5,314 bases of DNA, from positions 1 to 5,314 of the forward strand of contig JAESUE010000378.1 in the NCBI GenBank assembly GCA_016763235.1, in the 5' to 3' direction. Position 1 is the first letter of the stretch; each line of letters opens with the position of its first letter. Origin of the DNA: Pseudomonadales bacterium (GTDB taxonomy: Bacteria; Pseudomonadota; Gammaproteobacteria; Pseudomonadales; UBA3067). Positions 1 to 5,314 of this stretch are shown piece by piece. Under the pieces are notes generated by a model. That model saw only the letters and a program-made list of their open reading frames with translations. It searched no databases and was not told the origin of the DNA. Both the position numbers and the translations under genes were made by a program.

Positions 1-3
1 AAC

Positions 4-17
4 CCTCTGCGAAGAGG
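4..17. other. Small hairpin with GNRA-type loop
   Basis: CCTCT (4-8) and AGAGG (13-17) form a perfect 5-bp stem closing the tetraloop GCGA, which fits the stable GNRA class if transcribed. The stem is short and the window edge cuts the context, so no RNA family can be assigned and it may be chance. Confidence 0.25.
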
Positions 18-59
18 TCAGCCTTAAGCCTTTTCTCGCAATAATAGGCCTATAGGGCC

Positions 60-91
60 GCTCTAAAAATAGTGATTTTTTTCGTGAGAGC
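60..91. other. Bulged inverted repeat
   Basis: GCTCT (60-64) pairs with AGAGC (87-91). Immediately inside, AAAAAT (65-70) pairs with ATTTTT (75-80) around the loop AGTG, leaving TTCGTG (81-86) as a one-sided bulge. There is no T-run after it on the plus strand, so it is not a standard terminator. Its role is unknown. It lies between two other hairpins in a gene-free stretch. Confidence 0.3.
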
Positions 92-108
92 AAGGAAGCA
101 CCGCACGG

Positions 109-149
109 ATAACCACAGTGTATAAGGCATACATGTGGTTGTTTATTTA
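109..149 (+). terminator. Probable Rho-independent terminator of a gene left of the window
   Basis: AACCACA (111-117), a single unpaired G (118) and TGTAT (119-123) pair with ATACA (129-133) and TGTGGTT (134-140) around the 5-base loop AAGGC. This gives 12 pairs with one bulged base, and A109-T142 plus a T-G wobble can extend it. A T-rich tract (GTTTATTT, 141-148) follows on the plus strand, so the terminator reads rightwards. The stem is only moderately GC-rich and no upstream gene is visible. The minus strand lacks a comparable T tract. Confidence 0.5.
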
Positions 150-178
150 AATGAAGGTCACTAATCAGCTCCTCAGAT

Positions 179-223
179 CGCGCTCAAACTCGTACATAAC
201 GGCGTTAAAAAATAATCATTTAT
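179..223 (+). repeat. Left copy of a 45-base direct repeat
   Basis: This block matches 5270-5314 at 40 of 45 positions in the same orientation, and all five differences are transitions. The shared core includes GTTAAAAAATAATCA. Just upstream, 157-171 also matches 5256-5270 at 12 of 15 positions, with about 8 extra bases in the left copy between the two blocks. The right copy runs into the window edge, so the true repeat length is unknown. It could be an interspersed genomic repeat or the edge of a mobile unit. No transposase or integrase is present between the copies. Confidence 0.8.
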
Positions 224-371
224 GCGTATAAACTCATATTTTTCGCCTTGTTTTTCTCAAATTTTACCGCAATCTGAACCGTTACAGAGTTCGCTGAATA
301 GTTACAAATAAAGTACCCATTTATCTTAGGGATTGCGATAAATGGACATTTTGTTGATGCGCTAAAAGCGA
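224..371. other. Gene-free AT-rich stretch downstream of the PEP-CTERM gene
   Basis: With bases 1-223 this completes about 370 bases without a gene. No open frame with a plausible start and signal was seen on either strand. The only structured element noticed here is the inverted repeat at 317-345. Confidence 0.6.
317..345 (-). terminator. 9-bp inverted repeat after the PEP-CTERM gene; weak terminator candidate
   Basis: CCATTTATC (317-325) and GATAAATGG (337-345) are perfect reverse complements around an 11-base loop. The element lies 26 bases beyond the stop codon of the minus-strand gene, where a terminator would be expected. The stem is AT-rich and the following minus-strand sequence is only mildly T-rich, so a regulatory or chance repeat is also possible. 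Confidence 0.35.
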
Positions 372-1073
372 TTAAACATATACTCTTCGTTTTGATACCA
401 AGCGTAGACCAATTAGGCCTGATCCAAACAGCCAGACTGCGGCTGGCAGAGGAACCGGGTTGTTTACAAAGCTCTCACTACCACTACCGGTGATGCTGGT
501 AACGTGCAGGCCAAGCCTAAGGCGACCGTCAGTAAGTTCTGCTGCTATATTATCAAAAGTGCCGCCACCTTTAAGGTTGAAAATGATTCCTAGCTGCTCC
601 CCTGGGCTAATACCCCATGTTGGCGAGGGGCTGTCTGCATCGGCAAGAAAGCCAGCAGTGATTTCAAATTTCGGATTAAGGTTATCCCCTCCAGATAACT
701 TTGGCGGATTCGCTCCCTGACTAAAATCTACCCCTGAGTCTCCGAACACTCCACTGATACCATCATCTGCATCAATAATGTTCGCTATACCCAATAGCGT
801 ACCATCGTCAAAATACACCTCGCTAATAACCGACTCATAGGAGCCGATATTAAAAAAATCGAATCTTACTTGACTGACACCAAGCTCAGAAATACCTAAA
901 TCAGTCACTTCAGTATAAAGCTGAACTTCCCCTATACCGCAGTTTGCGGCCGAATTATTGGTGATACAGTAATAGTCCAACGATAGATCCGCAGCGTGGC
1001 TATTTGACGAACAAAAGAAAAGCACAATGCAGCCAAGTACATCCCTTCCAAATCTACTTATTTGTATTCGCAC
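372..1073 (-). CDS. Secreted PEP-CTERM sorting-domain protein
   Basis: This encodes an exported protein of 233 residues with an exosortase sorting signal; its biochemical function is unknown. I chose GTG at 1073 because GGAG (1086-1083) lies 9 bases upstream and the product starts with a normal signal peptide: a basic n-region, a hydrophobic core (VLGCIVLFF) and cleavage after SHA near residue 27. The same frame extends to an ATG at 1118, which has no ribosome-binding site and gives an awkward 42-residue leader. The mature part is Gly/Asp/Ser-rich and probably beta-structured, with two cysteines (36, 45) and the segments YFDDGTLLGI, FLADADSP, GISPGEQLGI and GSESFVNN, which I recall from a recurrent group of PEP-CTERM proteins. 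The C-terminus is VPLPAAVWLFGSGLIGL (207-223) followed by a basic tail (KRR), the standard motif, helix and basic-cluster layout. It runs opposite to the exosortase genes, and its signal differs from the protease's, so it is probably handled by another exosortase. Confidence 0.85.
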   Translation of the reverse strand: MRIQISRFGRDVLGCIVLFFCSSNSHAADLSLDYYCITNNSAANCGIGEVQLYTEVTDLGISELGVSQVRFDFFNIGSYESVISEVYFDDGTLLGIANIIDADDGISGVFGDSGVDFSQGANPPKLSGGDNLNPKFEITAGFLADADSPSPTWGISPGEQLGIIFNLKGGGTFDNIAAELTDGRLRLGLHVTSITGSGSESFVNNPVPLPAAVWLFGSGLIGLRLVSKRRVYV

Positions 1074-1082
1074 AACGAGATA

Positions 1083-1086
1083 CTCC
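1083..1086 (-). promoter_or_regulatory. Ribosome-binding site deciding the GTG start
   Basis: On the minus strand GGAG sits 9 bases before GTG at 1073-1071, while the upstream ATG (1118-1116) is preceded by sequence with no purine-rich Shine-Dalgarno. This favours the shorter product. Confidence 0.5.
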
Positions 1087-1134
1087 AACAAAAAATAAGT
1101 GCCAGTAAAGTGAGCCATATCATCAAGAGTTAAT

Positions 1135-1158
1135 ATGAAACTCTAGTGACGGTTTCAT
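1135..1158. promoter_or_regulatory. 7-bp inverted repeat in the leader of the PEP-CTERM gene
   Basis: ATGAAAC (1135-1141) and GTTTCAT (1152-1158) are perfect reverse complements with a 10-base centre. They lie between the predicted minus-strand promoter and the start codon, where an operator or leader hairpin could sit. No known regulator site was recognised. Confidence 0.25.
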
Positions 1159-1175
1159 GAAAATCAGGAGTGATA

Positions 1176-1203
1176 TTTATATTCAATTATTTATGCAATT
1201 CAA
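1176..1203 (-). promoter_or_regulatory. Sigma-70-like promoter for the PEP-CTERM gene
   Basis: Read on the minus strand, TTGAAT (1203-1198) and TATAAA (1181-1176) are separated by 16 bases. They match the -35 and -10 consensus at 4/6 and 5/6. Transcription would start near 1169, leaving a leader of about 95 bases before GTG at 1073. In AT-rich DNA such matches can arise by chance. Confidence 0.4.
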
Positions 1204-1552
1204 CCAGAACTAACGTTGACACAATACCCATTATCACTAGACGTTTTAGGAATGCAGACGAAATTGCTGAACTGTCTGCTCGCCATTTGGATGATTATCG
1301 GCTTACCGACACAGCCTCAACAGATGATTAAACTAACTATTCAGCTCACGCTTACAAGAGTAATATTCATGGCAACCCAGCGGATAAGTATTGTTAATTT
1401 TCAACACGTTAATAGTCATACTTTGAAAACCAACGGTAGCTAGATGATTAAGTATGCACCTCAATCTATAGAGCATTGCTTAGCGCATTACTAAGGGAAC
1501 ATAGAGTATGCGCTACATAGTTGAATTATTTGTTACAGACGCAGTCTTGGGC

Positions 1553-1581
1553 TTGGAATTCTAATGCCGCCTGTTTATATT
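1553..1581 (+). promoter_or_regulatory. Sigma-70-like promoter for the exosortase operon
   Basis: TTGGAA (1553-1558) and TATATT (1576-1581) are separated by exactly 17 bases and match the consensus at 4/6 and 5/6. The predicted start near 1588 lies about 23 bases before ATG 1611. This supports that start and argues against the upstream ATG at 1564, which lies inside the promoter. It would drive both the exosortase gene and the overlapping membrane-protein gene. Confidence 0.45.
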
Positions 1582-1605
1582 GGGGTAACCGTTAATAGTT
1601 GCCCC
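1582..1605. promoter_or_regulatory. 8-bp inverted repeat next to the -10 box
   Basis: GGGGTAAC (1582-1589) pairs with GTTGCCCC (1598-1605) through seven Watson-Crick pairs and one G-T wobble, around an 8-base loop. It abuts the predicted -10 box and spans the predicted transcription start, so if that promoter is right it would act as DNA (an operator) rather than as a leader RNA hairpin. The regulator is unknown. Confidence 0.3.
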
Positions 1606-1610
1606 ATAAC

Positions 1611-2126
1611 ATGCTCGATAAAAACCAATCAACCGACATTGTTTATTTTCTCAAATATGGGGCGATTTTTCTTTTTTTATATTTTTGTTTTTATTTTTTA
1701 TACCAGCAAATTCCCAATTAATTTCTGCGAGAAGTCGTTTATTACTACGCAATTACAGATGGGTGTACTGCCGTGATTAACTGGTTATCCTTTAACAACC
1801 AGGTCATCGCCGTCGAGAACCGAATATTGTCTGCCAAAGGGTCTTTAGAAGTTGTGCGGGGGTGTGATGGCTCGGGGGTACTCTTTATGCTTTTTGCATC
1901 CATGCTGATTTTCCCAACATCTATAGGCAAACGAGCCATTGGGCTATTCATCGCACTTGGTTTTACTGCATTATTGAATTCAGTACGCATTGTCATTTTA
2001 TATTTTGTAATGGCATACCAGAATAACTATTTTATCCTCGTGCATGAATTGTTAGCGCCGACATTTATTCTTGCACTGTCTTGTGTGTGCTTTTATGCGT
2101 GGGCTGTTTATGCTGCTAGATCTTGA
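1611..2126 (+). pseudogene. Exosortase-family transpeptidase gene (XrtH/XrtM-like) interrupted by an in-frame TAA
   Basis: Exosortases are inner-membrane Cys enzymes that cut C-terminal sorting signals on exported proteins. Frame 3 from ATG 1611 reads as one 172-codon gene (171 coding positions plus the terminal TGA) except for TAA at 1719-1721 (codon 37). Before the stop lie a short polar start and a first hydrophobic helix (about 10-34). The frame resumes at once with FLREVVYYY and runs open to the end. The catalytic residues are present in order: Cys85 in VVRGCDGSG, Arg126 in LNSVRIV and His145 in LVHELLAP, within three further membrane helices. As I recall, intact relatives have a continuous segment like IPxxFLRxVVY, and the stop falls inside it (IPN-stop-FLREVVYY). 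The TAA is followed by T, an efficient stop context, so readthrough is unlikely. A GTG at 1773 could start a 117-residue product that keeps the catalytic residues but lacks the first helix; only a weak ribosome-binding site precedes it. No Shine-Dalgarno is seen before 1611. The gene may be a recent pseudogene, a sequence error or a restart. The subclass is uncertain. Confidence 0.72.
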
Positions 2127-2760
2127 TAGAAACTCACTTATAAAATTTTCCCTTCGATTATTTGGGTCTTGGGCAGTGGTCACGATTATTTTAGTGGTTT
2201 TTGGCAATGCACTGATTTCGCTATTTTTACCGCTGTTCGGCAATGTGATTAAGGTCGTCTATCCAAATCTGGAAATCTCGATGCAATTACTTGAAGGCTC
2301 ATACGGAGGAACCATCCAGTCATCCTATCTTTCTACCGGATTATTCCAAACCCCATCAGGTTTAGAAATGCCTGCTGGGCAGAAGTTTACCGCGGGTATA
2401 GATGTGCTGCACGCCTTAGTGCCATTGGCTATTTATGCCATAGCATGGAGCCTGTTGCCGAGCAGGTCAGTTGTTGAACGCGCTCTTTTCACCACGTTTG
2501 GAATTCCTCTTTTCTTTGTGGTTTTGGTGCTGAGCGTACCCTTTTTATTAATCGGTCACTTTGAAATATTTCTATATCAAGTAGATAAAGGGCAAGGGGC
2601 CAGTATTGAGCCAGGCAGTCTTATCGATTGGATGATCTTTCTTGAAGGCGGGGGCTTATGGCTATTGCCATTATTCGCCGTATTTCAGTGTATTTTGTTT
2701 ACTAGAGTCACACTACATCAGGCAGAAAGAGTGTTTGGTGTTGCTTCATATTCAGTTTAA
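2110..2760 (+). CDS. Exosortase-associated integral membrane protein (XrtH-associated type)
   Basis: This is a 216-residue membrane protein with about four helices (near 19-43, 97-116, 128-150 and 178-199). A hydrophilic segment (about 44-96) lies between helices 1 and 2 and probably faces the periplasm. The start at ATG 2110 overlaps the exosortase stop (TGA 2124-2126) by 17 bases, which indicates translational coupling. The frame stays open back to ATG 2095 and ATG 2071, but these overlap further and add a Cys-rich stretch in the conserved end of the exosortase. The position right after an exosortase, the size and the topology match what I know as exosortase H-associated membrane proteins, whose biochemical role is not established. 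I see no catalytic motif. The call rests on context and general resemblance rather than on a diagnostic motif. The gene shows no internal stop, although its partner gene appears broken. Confidence 0.65.
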   Translation: MLLDLDRNSLIKFSLRLFGSWAVVTIILVVFGNALISLFLPLFGNVIKVVYPNLEISMQLLEGSYGGTIQSSYLSTGLFQTPSGLEMPAGQKFTAGIDVLHALVPLAIYAIAWSLLPSRSVVERALFTTFGIPLFFVVLVLSVPFLLIGHFEIFLYQVDKGQGASIEPGSLIDWMIFLEGGGLWLLPLFAVFQCILFTRVTLHQAERVFGVASYSV

Positions 2761-2773
2761 AAATATCGATTCA

Positions 2774-2799
2774 TCTTTTCTTAGCCTTGCCTGAAAAGA
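2774..2799. other. Weak inverted repeat after the membrane-protein gene
   Basis: TCTTTTC (2774-2780) and GAAAAGA (2793-2799) are complementary around a 12-base loop, 13 bases after the stop codon. The stem is AT-rich and no T-run follows, so termination here is doubtful. In the rest of 2761-2918 I found no well-spaced promoter, and whether the protease is co-transcribed is unclear. Confidence 0.2.
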
Positions 2800-2918
2800 A
2801 ACATAATAAGAAATTTCTGAATATTCACATTCAAATATTGTTCATAATGTAGGCGCTTACAAACTGGTATTATTCCGTCAGAAAGAGTCCCTTTTCTTTA
2901 TCGTCTGGCAGTTATTCT

Positions 2919-5165
2919 ATGAACAAAGACCACGCAGATAAACCAACAGACCGTATTAAAATATTTAGGTATTACCTCCCGATACTTTCCATTTTTTTCT
3001 TGGCATTGCCTAACAAACTGATGGCCGATGAGCCATCCACTCAAAGCAATTATCATTTGCGTGCTGACAAAGAGTTTCTGAGCCCATTGCTTCGGCGTAT
3101 TTTACCTCAACTCCCCCTTGAGCTTATCGTTCTATATAACGAAGATCGAATCACCACAAAGCGCCCTCGCCCTGAAAACTTCGCGTCAAAAAAACAATAC
3201 AAAGAAAATGTAATATCCTGGAAAAAAAGCAACTTTCCCGCGTTAAAAAACAAAGTCATTGCAGATTTAGACAAAAAACTGATGGATGTTCGCCCTATAA
3301 AAAACTTTGCGATGCTACCGATGAATACTGTTCGCATCACTAACAGAAAAAGTCTGCTGGCATTTATACATCATCCCAATATTGCGAGTGTCTATGAGGA
3401 CACCCCACTCCACGCAAATACGGATAAAAGCTTACCACTGATACAACAACCCAAAGCCATAAGCAGCACCTATAGGGGAACCGGCACCACCGTCACCGTA
3501 TTGGATAGCGGTGCCGATTATACCCATAATGATTTTGGAGGCTGTAGTAGCCCTGGTGTACCGGCATCCTGCAAAATAGTTGTATCACTCGATCTTGCAC
3601 CGGATGACGGTAGCCTCGACGACAGCGATCATGGCACCCATGTCAGTGCCATCATCGCGCAAACAGCTCCTGGTGTGCAGCTGGCCATTTTAGATGTATT
3701 TAATGGTAGCAGCTCTTCATCATCAACAGTGATTGACGGGATTAACTGGTCAATCACCAATCAAGCCACCTACAATATCGTAGCAATAAACATGAGCCTG
3801 GGAGATGGCCTTAAATATACCTCACCGTGCAACAACTGGCGCTTTAATCCCTTTTATACACCAATACAAGATGCACGGGATGCAGATATTCTCCCCATCG
3901 CCGCATCGGGAAACGAAGCGTATACCGATGGTATTTCCCGCCCTGCATGCACGCCTGGCGCAATTTCTGTTGGTGCCACTTATGATGCGAATGTCGGTGG
4001 AATTAACTATGGTGTTTGTAGCGACAGCAGCAGTAGCGCTGATAAAGTTGTCTGCTTTTCGAATAGCGCCAGCTACCTCGATCTGTTAGCACCTGGCTCC
4101 CTGATAAGTGCAGCAGGGGTTACGATGGCGGGCACGTCTCAGGCAAGCCCCCATGTTGCAGCTGCGGTTGCCATATTACGAGAAGCCTACTCAGGCGACT
4201 CACTTGATGGCACCCTCGCCCGGCTCAGCAGCAATGGCACCTTGGTAACGGATCAGCGCAATAACATCGTAACGCCACGGATAAATATATACCGCGCCTT
4301 GGGAGCAGTGAATGACACCTTCATTAAGGCCATCGCAATAAATAGCACCAGTGGTCAAATCAGTATCGACAATAGCCAAGCTAGCAAAGAAATTAATGAG
4401 CCTGATCATTCGGGAAATAGCGGAGGCCATTCAATATGGTGGAACTGGGAAGCCCCTGATAATGGCCAGTTAATATTGGACACCAGCAACAGCGACATTG
4501 ATACCTTATTGTCTGTTTACAGCGGCACTACTCTGGACACACTGACCTTGCTTGCAGAAAACGATGACAACGCGCAGCTATCCGATGGCACCAGCCTATT
4601 ATTACTACAAGTGACAGCGGGAGAAACTTACAATATTGCGGTAGATGGTAAAAATGGTGCGGTAGGTAATGTTTATCTCAACTGGACACTCAAGCCCAAT
4701 GCACAAGCAGACCTCTCTGTAACAGCACTACCATCTCTCACTACTCCCACACTAGGGAAAACATTAACACTCACCATCAATGCCTCAAATCTCGGGCCGG
4801 ATGATGCTACCAATATCTTAGCGAGTGTGAATTTCTCATTAGGGTTTTTAATAATCAACCAACCCTCTGAGTGCCAACCCATCGCCTCAAATGTTATTGC
4901 GTGTCAACTGCCGTTGCTAACGAGTGGAGCAAGTAAAGATTTCAATATTGAAATTCAAACAACTGAACTCGGCACAATGACAATCAACGCCTCGATTGAT
5001 TCCGATTTACCAGATAACAATACCGCCAACAACTTCAACTCAAGTAATATTTATATCGTCAGCACCACCACACAAGTACCGATGCTTCCCCTGTGGGCTA
5101 TGTTACTGCTATTTATTGGATTAAGCGCAACAGTTCGTTCTGCTCTACAAAATAGTGAACATTAA
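2919..5165 (+). CDS. Secreted subtilisin-like (S8) serine protease with exosortase C-terminal signal
   Basis: This encodes a 748-residue exported endopeptidase. Residues 1-36 form a long signal peptide (basic n-region, core YYLPILSIFFLAL, likely cut after LMA). Residues about 66-165 look like an I9-type propeptide that assists folding and inhibits the enzyme until processed. The S8 domain spans about 186-460, with Asp196 (VTVLDSGAD), His238 (SDHGTHVS), oxyanion Asn332 (AASGNEA) and Ser407 (AGTSQASPHVAAA), so the triad is complete. Residues about 469-591 resemble the beta-rich pre-peptidase C-terminal type domain (EPDHSGN, SIWWNWEAP, DTLLSVYSG, YNIAVDGKNG). Residues about 597-706 fit a DUF11-like immunoglobulin-type repeat (ADLSVTALPS, NLGPDDATN, DNNTANN). 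The C-terminus, VPMLPLWAMLLLFIGL (720-735) and a short tail with one Arg, aligns with the IPTLxxWG-CTERM signal (P, L and W kept, A for G). It lies 158 bases after the exosortase partner gene, so it is probably that system's substrate. The start ATG has no clear ribosome-binding site, but no better start gives a signal peptide. Confidence 0.93.
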   Translation: MNKDHADKPTDRIKIFRYYLPILSIFFLALPNKLMADEPSTQSNYHLRADKEFLSPLLRRILPQLPLELIVLYNEDRITTKRPRPENFASKKQYKENVISWKKSNFPALKNKVIADLDKKLMDVRPIKNFAMLPMNTVRITNRKSLLAFIHHPNIASVYEDTPLHANTDKSLPLIQQPKAISSTYRGTGTTVTVLDSGADYTHNDFGGCSSPGVPASCKIVVSLDLAPDDGSLDDSDHGTHVSAIIAQTAPGVQLAILDVFNGSSSSSSTVIDGINWSITNQATYNIVAINMSLGDGLKYTSPCNNWRFNPFYTPIQDARDADILPIAASGNEAYTDGISRPACTPGAISVGATYDANVGGINYGVCSDSSSSADKVVCFSNSASYLDLLAPGSLISAAGVTMAGTSQASPHVAAAVAILREAYSGDSLDGTLARLSSNGTLVTDQRNNIVTPRINIYRALGAVNDTFIKAIAINSTSGQISIDNSQASKEINEPDHSGNSGGHSIWWNWEAPDNGQLILDTSNSDIDTLLSVYSGTTLDTLTLLAENDDNAQLSDGTSLLLLQVTAGETYNIAVDGKNGAVGNVYLNWTLKPNAQADLSVTALPSLTTPTLGKTLTLTINASNLGPDDATNILASVNFSLGFLIINQPSECQPIASNVIACQLPLLTSGASKDFNIEIQTTELGTMTINASIDSDLPDNNTANNFNSSNIYIVSTTTQVPMLPLWAMLLLFIGLSATVRSALQNSEH

Positions 5166-5193
5166 CGATCATAGAAGACATGGTGGTTGAAAA

Positions 5194-5213
5194 CCTCGTT
5201 ATCTAAATCGAGG
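5194..5213. other. Short inverted repeat after the protease gene
   Basis: CCTCG (5194-5198) and CGAGG (5209-5213) are complementary around a 10-base loop, 28 bases after the protease stop. The stem is only 5 bp and no T-run follows, so it is a poor terminator candidate. Confidence 0.2.
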
Positions 5214-5269
5214 AAGCCCAGACAATTATATAGAAAACTCCTATCTACATTTTTAGTAACTATTTAGCT

Positions 5270-5314
5270 CACGCTCAAATTCGTGCATAACGGTGTTAAA
5301 AAATAATCACTTAT
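5270..5314 (+). repeat. Right copy of the 45-base direct repeat (cut by window edge)
   Basis: This block is the same orientation and about 89% identical to 179-223, at an offset of 5091 bases. The similarity extends left into 5256-5270. It reaches the last base of the window, so the repeat probably continues beyond it. Confidence 0.8.

Larger units (their letters stand above)
1119..1610. other. Intergenic region with no convincing gene
   Basis: About 490 bases separate the divergent PEP-CTERM and exosortase genes. They contain promoter candidates for both. Two small plus-strand frames are open but weak. The first, 1170-1331, has a GTG start overlapping AGGAG and would give 53 residues, including a polar stretch beginning RRFRNADEIAEL. 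The second, 1508-1564, is an 18-residue frame preceded by AAGGGA (1493-1498). Neither resembles a family I recognise. An 8-bp inverted repeat, TAGCGCAT (1481-1488) and ATGCGCTA (1508-1515), encloses that ribosome-binding site, but one such repeat is expected by chance in a window of this size. Confidence 0.5.

Noticed and set aside
179..223. Integron attC recombination site, because the repeat contains AACGGCGTTA
   Set aside because: The flanks do not match the RYYYAAC/GTTRRRY core pattern, the spacing of about 5 kb is far larger than a usual cassette, and no integrase is visible.
460..720. 86-codon frame antisense to the PEP-CTERM gene
   Set aside because: It lies wholly opposite a well-supported gene, with no start signal or recognisable motif.
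1216..1443. 75-codon plus-strand frame
   Set aside because: It has no ribosome-binding site and its composition does not suggest a domain. A different frame over the same bases (1170-1331) looks more protein-like, and no family was recognised.
1719..1721. Recoding of the TAA as a sense codon
   Set aside because: TAA is the normal stop of all three intact genes here, and the TAA-T context favours efficient termination.
1564..1776. A frame-1 reading with the hydrophobic stretch MGRFFFFYIFVFIFY as exosortase N-terminus joined by a -1 frameshift
   Set aside because: Frame 3 from ATG 1611 already gives a first helix in the same frame as the catalytic part and needs only one stop-codon change. 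No slippery heptamer was found in the overlap. The frame-1 hydrophobicity is a by-product of T-rich sequence, and ATG 1564 lies inside the promoter candidate.
2071..2109. Upstream start for the exosortase-associated membrane protein
   Set aside because: It would force a 56-base overlap into the exosortase coding end, and ATG 2110 gives a more usual short overlap.
3107..3340. Frames overlapping the protease gene (also 3805-4089, 4200-4430 and 4673-4882)
   Set aside because: They are contained in a gene with a full catalytic triad and clear domains, and none shows independent support.

Overview
The window looks like part of a Gram-negative, probably marine gammaproteobacterial, chromosome. The evidence is the exosortase-type protein-sorting machinery and targets, and in particular the C-terminal motif VPLPAAVWLFGSGLIGL, a form typical of gammaproteobacterial PEP-CTERM proteins. 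The assignment is an inference from family signatures. Non-coding stretches are AT-rich, and all the intact genes end in TAA.

Layout. Bases 1-371 hold no gene. They contain several hairpins, one of them a good terminator candidate at 109-149, and a 45-base repeat at 179-223 that recurs at the right edge (5270-5314). A secreted PEP-CTERM protein is encoded on the minus strand (372-1073), with its own promoter candidate at 1176-1203. About 490 bases follow with no convincing gene. Three plus-strand genes come next. The first is an exosortase-family gene (1611-2126) with Cys/Arg/His catalytic residues, interrupted by one in-frame TAA at 1719-1721. The second is an overlapping gene for a four-helix membrane protein resembling exosortase H-associated proteins (2110-2760). 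The third is a large secreted subtilisin-like (S8) protease (2919-5165) ending in VPMLPLWAMLLLFIGL, which aligns with the IPTLxxWG-CTERM signal recognised by XrtH-type exosortases.

How the genes fit together. The exosortase, its partner membrane protein and the protease look like a dedicated processing unit with its substrate. The protease would be exported, held in the inner membrane by its C-terminal helix and then cut and released or transferred by the exosortase. The main surprise is that the exosortase reading frame appears broken by a single stop codon while partner and substrate remain open. The minus-strand PEP-CTERM protein carries a different signal class and would normally need another exosortase elsewhere in the genome.
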